From Bacteroidota bacterium (GTDB taxonomy: Bacteria; Bacteroidota; Rhodothermia; JANXDC01): a stretch of DNA of 61,183 nt. Shown here one piece after another: positions 58,416 to 61,183 of the stretch (its first letter is position 1; every line of letters starts with the position of its first letter). Location of the stretch: positions 80,673-141,855 of the forward strand of contig JANXDC010000011.1 of NCBI GenBank assembly GCA_025059945.1, read 5' to 3'. Both the position numbers and the translations under genes were made by a program. Below the pieces are notes generated by a model that saw nothing but the letters and a program-made list of their open reading frames with translations, did not search any database and was not told where the DNA came from.

Positions 58416-60138
58416 CGTCTTCGGTCTGGGGCCTGTGATCACGGCCGGATCCGGGCCTCCGCAGGGCTCTCGCCGGGGTGGCGTGCTCACGAAACACGAG
58501 CTCAACGACCCCGACGGGCTTCATCCGTACTTGACCACGGACGCCTCCACGCGCTATATACAGCAGCTCATCTTCGATCGGCTCTGTAAGCTCAATCTCC
58601 GAACCCTTGAGCTTATGCCCGAGCTGGCGGAGCTGCCCGTCGCGGAGAACGGGCATCGGAGTTACCGGTTTCGGTTGCGCCCGGAGGCCCGCTGGGCCGA
58701 CGGCCGGCCCGTGACGGCTGAGGACGTGGTCTTCTCTTGGAAGGCGCTCATGAACCCCTTCGTAGACAGCGCCCCGCTTCGGGCCGAATGCGTCGACATC
58801 CTCAAGCCCGAGATCCTGGGGCCGCGCGAGGTGCGCTTCTACGTGCGCCGGCCCCGTTTTGATAACGTATACAAGCTCACCTATGCCCTCTACATCCTGC
58901 CTAAGCATCACTACGATCCAGATGGGCTTACCGATCGCTACACGGTCGAGGATCTGGCCCTGTATCACAGCGCCGGCAAGCTGGAGGAGCTTCCGCAGCA
59001 GGCCCGGGCCGCGATGGAGGCTTTTGCGCGGCGCTTTCAAGATCCCACGTTTCGCTTTGATCCCGCGCGCGTGCTGGGAAGCGGCCCCTATAGGCCCGTT
59101 CAGTGGCGACGCGGTCAGTGGCTCGTGCTGGCCCGTAACGAACGCTACTGGCAGGCCGGCAGCCGCGAACCCTTCTCCCAGGCCTACCCAGATACGATCC
59201 GTTTTCGCGTGCTCCAAGACCTAGAGGCCGCCTACGGCGCCCTTCGAGCCGGCCAGATACACTTCAGCGAATCCTTCCGGCCCGTACAGCTGGTGCGCCA
59301 AATGCAAGGGCCGGACTTTGAACGCCGTTTCGCTAAGCATGTGCAGATTCAGCCCAGCTTCTACTATATCGCCTGGAACCTGGATCGTGTGTATTTTCGC
59401 GACCCCCGCGTGCGTCAGGCCCTATCTCTTTTGGCCGATCGCCATCAGATGCTCAGGACGGTTTTTTTCGGACAGGGACGGCCCACTGCGACCTTCTACT
59501 TCGATCAGCGTCCGGAGCACCACCCCGGCATTCGTCCCGACCCCTACGATCCAGCCCGCGCCCGTCGGCTTCTGGCCGAGGCCGGATGGAGCGATACGAA
59601 CGGAGACGGGGTTCTGGACAAGGACGGGGTGCCGTTTCGCTTTACGCTCTACTTCAACCAAGGCAACGAAAACCGTCGGCAGGTGGCACTCATCTGGGCT
59701 CAGGCCCTGGCCCAGGTCGGCATCCAGGCCGTGGTGCAGCCCATAGAGTGGGGGGCGCTGCTCGGCCGCCTGCGCAGCCGGGACTACGATGCGGCTGTGG
59801 TGGGGATCGTCTTCGACGCCAACGAACAAGACTTCTACCCGTACTTTCACAGTACGCAAGCAGAGCAGAGGGGGTTTAATTACGCCGGCTACCGCAACCC
59901 CGAGGCGGATCAGCTCTTGGAGCGGATTCCCACGGAGCTGGAGCCTCAGCGCCGCATCCCCCTGCACAGGGCTCTGCAAGCACGCCTGGCCGCAGACCGT
60001 CCCTACCTGTTTCTGTTTGTGGTCGCGCAACGTTTCGTCTACGACCGTCGATGGTCCGGGGTGCTTTTCTACCCCCAAAGGCCGGGCTACTATCTGGGGG
60101 AGTGGTATCTGACGCCGGGCGTGCGCGCTGACCTATAA
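58360..60138 (+). CDS. Extracellular solute-binding protein, family 5 (peptide/oligosaccharide type)
   Basis: 592 residues with an N-terminal signal (SALLVALSVFGLGPVITAG). SBP_bac_5 fold: RGGVLTKHELNDPDGLHPYLTTDASTRYI, RPEARWADGRPVTAEDVVFSWKALMNPF, LGSGPYRPVQWRRGQWLVLARNERYWQ, FSPYYIAWNL-type segment (QPSFYYIAWNLDRVYFRDPRVRQALSL), and ARRLLAEAGWSDTNGDGVLDKDGVPFRFTL, whose DTNGDGVLD looks like a calcium loop. No permease or ATPase gene is next to it, so either the transporter is elsewhere or the protein feeds another system. It overlaps the symporter gene. Confidence 0.9.
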   Translation: MRWWRCAVFGRSALLVALSVFGLGPVITAGSGPPQGSRRGGVLTKHELNDPDGLHPYLTTDASTRYIQQLIFDRLCKLNLRTLELMPELAELPVAENGHRSYRFRLRPEARWADGRPVTAEDVVFSWKALMNPFVDSAPLRAECVDILKPEILGPREVRFYVRRPRFDNVYKLTYALYILPKHHYDPDGLTDRYTVEDLALYHSAGKLEELPQQARAAMEAFARRFQDPTFRFDPARVLGSGPYRPVQWRRGQWLVLARNERYWQAGSREPFSQAYPDTIRFRVLQDLEAAYGALRAGQIHFSESFRPVQLVRQMQGPDFERRFAKHVQIQPSFYYIAWNLDRVYFRDPRVRQALSLLADRHQMLRTVFFGQGRPTATFYFDQRPEHHPGIRPDPYDPARARRLLAEAGWSDTNGDGVLDKDGVPFRFTLYFNQGNENRRQVALIWAQALAQVGIQAVVQPIEWGALLGRLRSRDYDAAVVGIVFDANEQDFYPYFHSTQAEQRGFNYAGYRNPEADQLLERIPTELEPQRRIPLHRALQARLAADRPYLFLFVVAQRFVYDRRWSGVLFYPQRPGYYLGEWYLTPGVRADL

Positions 60139-60170
60139 AAAACAAACAGGGAAGCACGGCTTCCCTGTTC
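60139..60170 (-). terminator. Terminator-like hairpin after the solute-binding protein gene
   Basis: A perfect 10-bp stem AACAGGGAAG/CTTCCCTGTT (60145-60154 with 60160-60169, loop CACGG). The T-run is on the minus strand, where the 3' side reads TGTTTTTTA. On the plus strand it lies right after the stop of the solute-binding protein but has no T-run. It may end transcription in either direction, or a minus-strand RNA. Confidence 0.6.
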
Positions 60171-60382
60171 GGTGGAGGGTGATGACGGGATTTTAGGGCT
60201 CCGCATCGGCGGGCACGGACCGATGCGGAAGCGATCCGACGTAGAAACTGCGAATCCAATACTATGCCAAGCGTTTTTTACTTTTCGGGGCCGCCTTCGC
60301 CTGCCTCCGGAGTGGTCGTTTTTATCCCTCCTGCTACGGAAGGAAACCATAGGATCACCGCTATACGCTGAAGCACACCCTC
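60171..60382. other. Gap before nadK with a strong hairpin
   Basis: 212 bases with no convincing gene. A 10-bp perfect stem (TCCGCATCGG 60200-60209 with CCGATGCGGA 60220-60229, loop of 10) has no adjoining T-run. The open frames on the minus strand here (60090-60350, 60278-60610) have no supporting codon or family features. No perfect TAnnTTTG box is visible for nadK. Confidence 0.5.
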
Positions 60383-61183
60383 ATGGTCCTCGGCCTCGTA
60401 GGGAACCCACACAGTCAAAGTTTGCCCGCCGTATTGGATAGGGTGCGGGTGTGGGCCGCCTCTCGGGGAGTGGTCTTGTTGGTGCATCGGGATCTTGAGC
60501 CGTGCTGTCAAGGCATCCGATGGGACCTCGTGGAGGCCTCTGTGCTGCGTCGCGAGGCGACCGTTGTGCTCTCCTTGGGGGGAGATGGCACGCTGCTGCG
60601 CACCGCGCACCTGATCGCGCCCGAGGAGGTACCGATTCTAGGGGTAAACGTGGGGCGCCTGGGTTTTTTGGCCGACACGCAGGCTGAAGAGCTGGAGGGC
60701 GCGCTTGAGGACCTCTGGGAGGGTCGCTACGGGATCGAAGCCCGCCTGACCCTGGCGCTTCGGGTCTGCTCCGAGCAGAACGAGCCAGAACGCTGGGCCC
60801 TCAACGACGTCGTAGTGGGCAAGGCCGGGGCCTCGAGCATGATCGCCGTCGAGGCCGAGGTCGACGGCCGGTACCTCAACACATACTGGGGCGATGGCCT
60901 GATCGTGGCCACGCCGACCGGCTCTACGGCCTACTCCCTGGCGGCTGGCGGGCCGATCCTGGCTCCGGAGCTAGAAGCCATTCTGGTCACTCCGATCTGC
61001 CCGCATACGCTTACGACCCGATCCGTGGTGTTGCCGGCCTCGGTGCGGATTCGGCTGCGCGTGGCCGCCTGGGAGCGGCCCGTGGTGGTGGCCTGGGACT
61101 CTTGGAGCGCCCAGTACAGGGGGCAGACGCTAGAGCTCGAGCTGGGATGCGCCGCACATCGGGTGCGGCTCGTAAAGCGGCCC
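60383..61183 (+). CDS. nadK: NAD kinase (3' end outside window)
   Basis: Phosphorylates NAD to NADP. 267 residues are visible, open at the window end. Motifs: VVLSLGGDGTLLRTAHLI (the GGDGT nucleotide site), ILGVNVGRLGFLADT, ALNDVVVGKAG and WGDGLIVATPTGSTAYSLAAGGPIL. The N-terminus MVLGLVGNPHSQSL starts at the ATG at 60383; SD is weak. Confidence 0.95.
   Translation, partial: MVLGLVGNPHSQSLPAVLDRVRVWAASRGVVLLVHRDLEPCCQGIRWDLVEASVLRREATVVLSLGGDGTLLRTAHLIAPEEVPILGVNVGRLGFLADTQAEELEGALEDLWEGRYGIEARLTLALRVCSEQNEPERWALNDVVVGKAGASSMIAVEAEVDGRYLNTYWGDGLIVATPTGSTAYSLAAGGPILAPELEAILVTPICPHTLTTRSVVLPASVRIRLRVAAWERPVVVAWDSWSAQYRGQTLELELGCAAHRVRLVKRP

Noticed and set aside
58327-59217. 296-residue open frame antisense to the symporter and solute-binding protein genes
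   Set aside because: No domain, odd composition; both real genes cover it.
1-61183. CRISPR arrays, insertion sequences, prophage, tRNA genes
   Set aside because: No regularly spaced repeats, transposase, integrase or tRNA-type T-arm other than that of tmRNA was found.

Overview
The window is a gene-dense, high-GC bacterial chromosome segment with no gap over about 400 bases. It most likely comes from the Bacteroidota/Rhodothermota lineage (Rhodothermia-like). Direct evidence: several intergenic regions carry the -7 element TAnnTTTG (9372, 10609, 14876, 22664, 38351, 39855), twice with a TTG about 20 bases upstream, which is the Bacteroidota primary sigma-factor promoter. Supporting family evidence: a GWxTD-domain protein, a DUF4293 protein, a 29-residue AURKAIP1/COX24-type protein, a BtuG-like surface beta-propeller, and a tmRNA whose tag reads ANSYSYAMAA.

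Layout. 1-3757 (+): outer-membrane nutrient uptake, with a TonB-dependent receptor cut by the window edge, a BtuG-like lipoprotein, a BFD-like [2Fe-2S] protein and a DUF6580 membrane protein; cobalamin is the best guess for the substrate. 3668-9344 (-): a tight operon purF-pgsA-ftsY-rimO-GWxTD from a promoter at 9372. 9399-10502 (-): a family 2 glycosyltransferase. 10586-12313 (+): the rpsF-ssb-rpsR-rplI operon, then a DsbD-type thiol reductase. 14876-21619 (+): korAB, def-fmt and a glycogen phosphorylase. 21622-22659 (-): a Sua5-type tRNA modification gene that looks leaderless. 22718-28534 (-): tyrosine/homogentisate catabolism (Lrp-type regulator, hppD, fah, hmgA, flavin reductase-like, PLP sulfur-amino-acid enzyme). 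28685-33575 (+): folC, a PhzF protein, an unknown protein, a PH/SHOCT membrane protein and a LolC/E-type permease. 33572-37126 (-): gdh with two envelope proteins. 37224-39833 (-): the 29-residue basic protein, a zinc-ribbon/TPR protein, a DUF4293 protein and an isocitrate dehydrogenase.

39887-53397 (-) is an exopolysaccharide locus of the Wzx/Wzy type. It encodes the Wza-like exporter, Wzz-like chain-length protein, a degenerate tyrosine-kinase-like ATPase, the initiating phosphoglycosyltransferase, a large membrane glycosyltransferase, a WecG/TagA enzyme, an O-antigen ligase/polymerase, a flippase, two GT4 enzymes and an unknown protein. Most junctions are overlaps or gaps of a few bases. 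A leader of about 370 bases with a terminator-like hairpin separates it from the tmRNA gene, and beyond the tmRNA lie a lipoprotein gene and a Wzi-like outer-membrane gene in the same direction. 56478-60138 (+) encodes a STAS protein, a sodium:solute symporter and an extracellular solute-binding protein. The window ends inside nadK.

I found no tRNA, rRNA, CRISPR array, insertion sequence or prophage. The points most worth a second look are the exopolysaccharide leader, the Lys-less Walker A protein in that operon, the leaderless Sua5 gene, the tandem nDsbD domains, the homogentisate operon without a recognisable maleylacetoacetate isomerase, and two unrecognised proteins (31014-31802 and 39887-40960).
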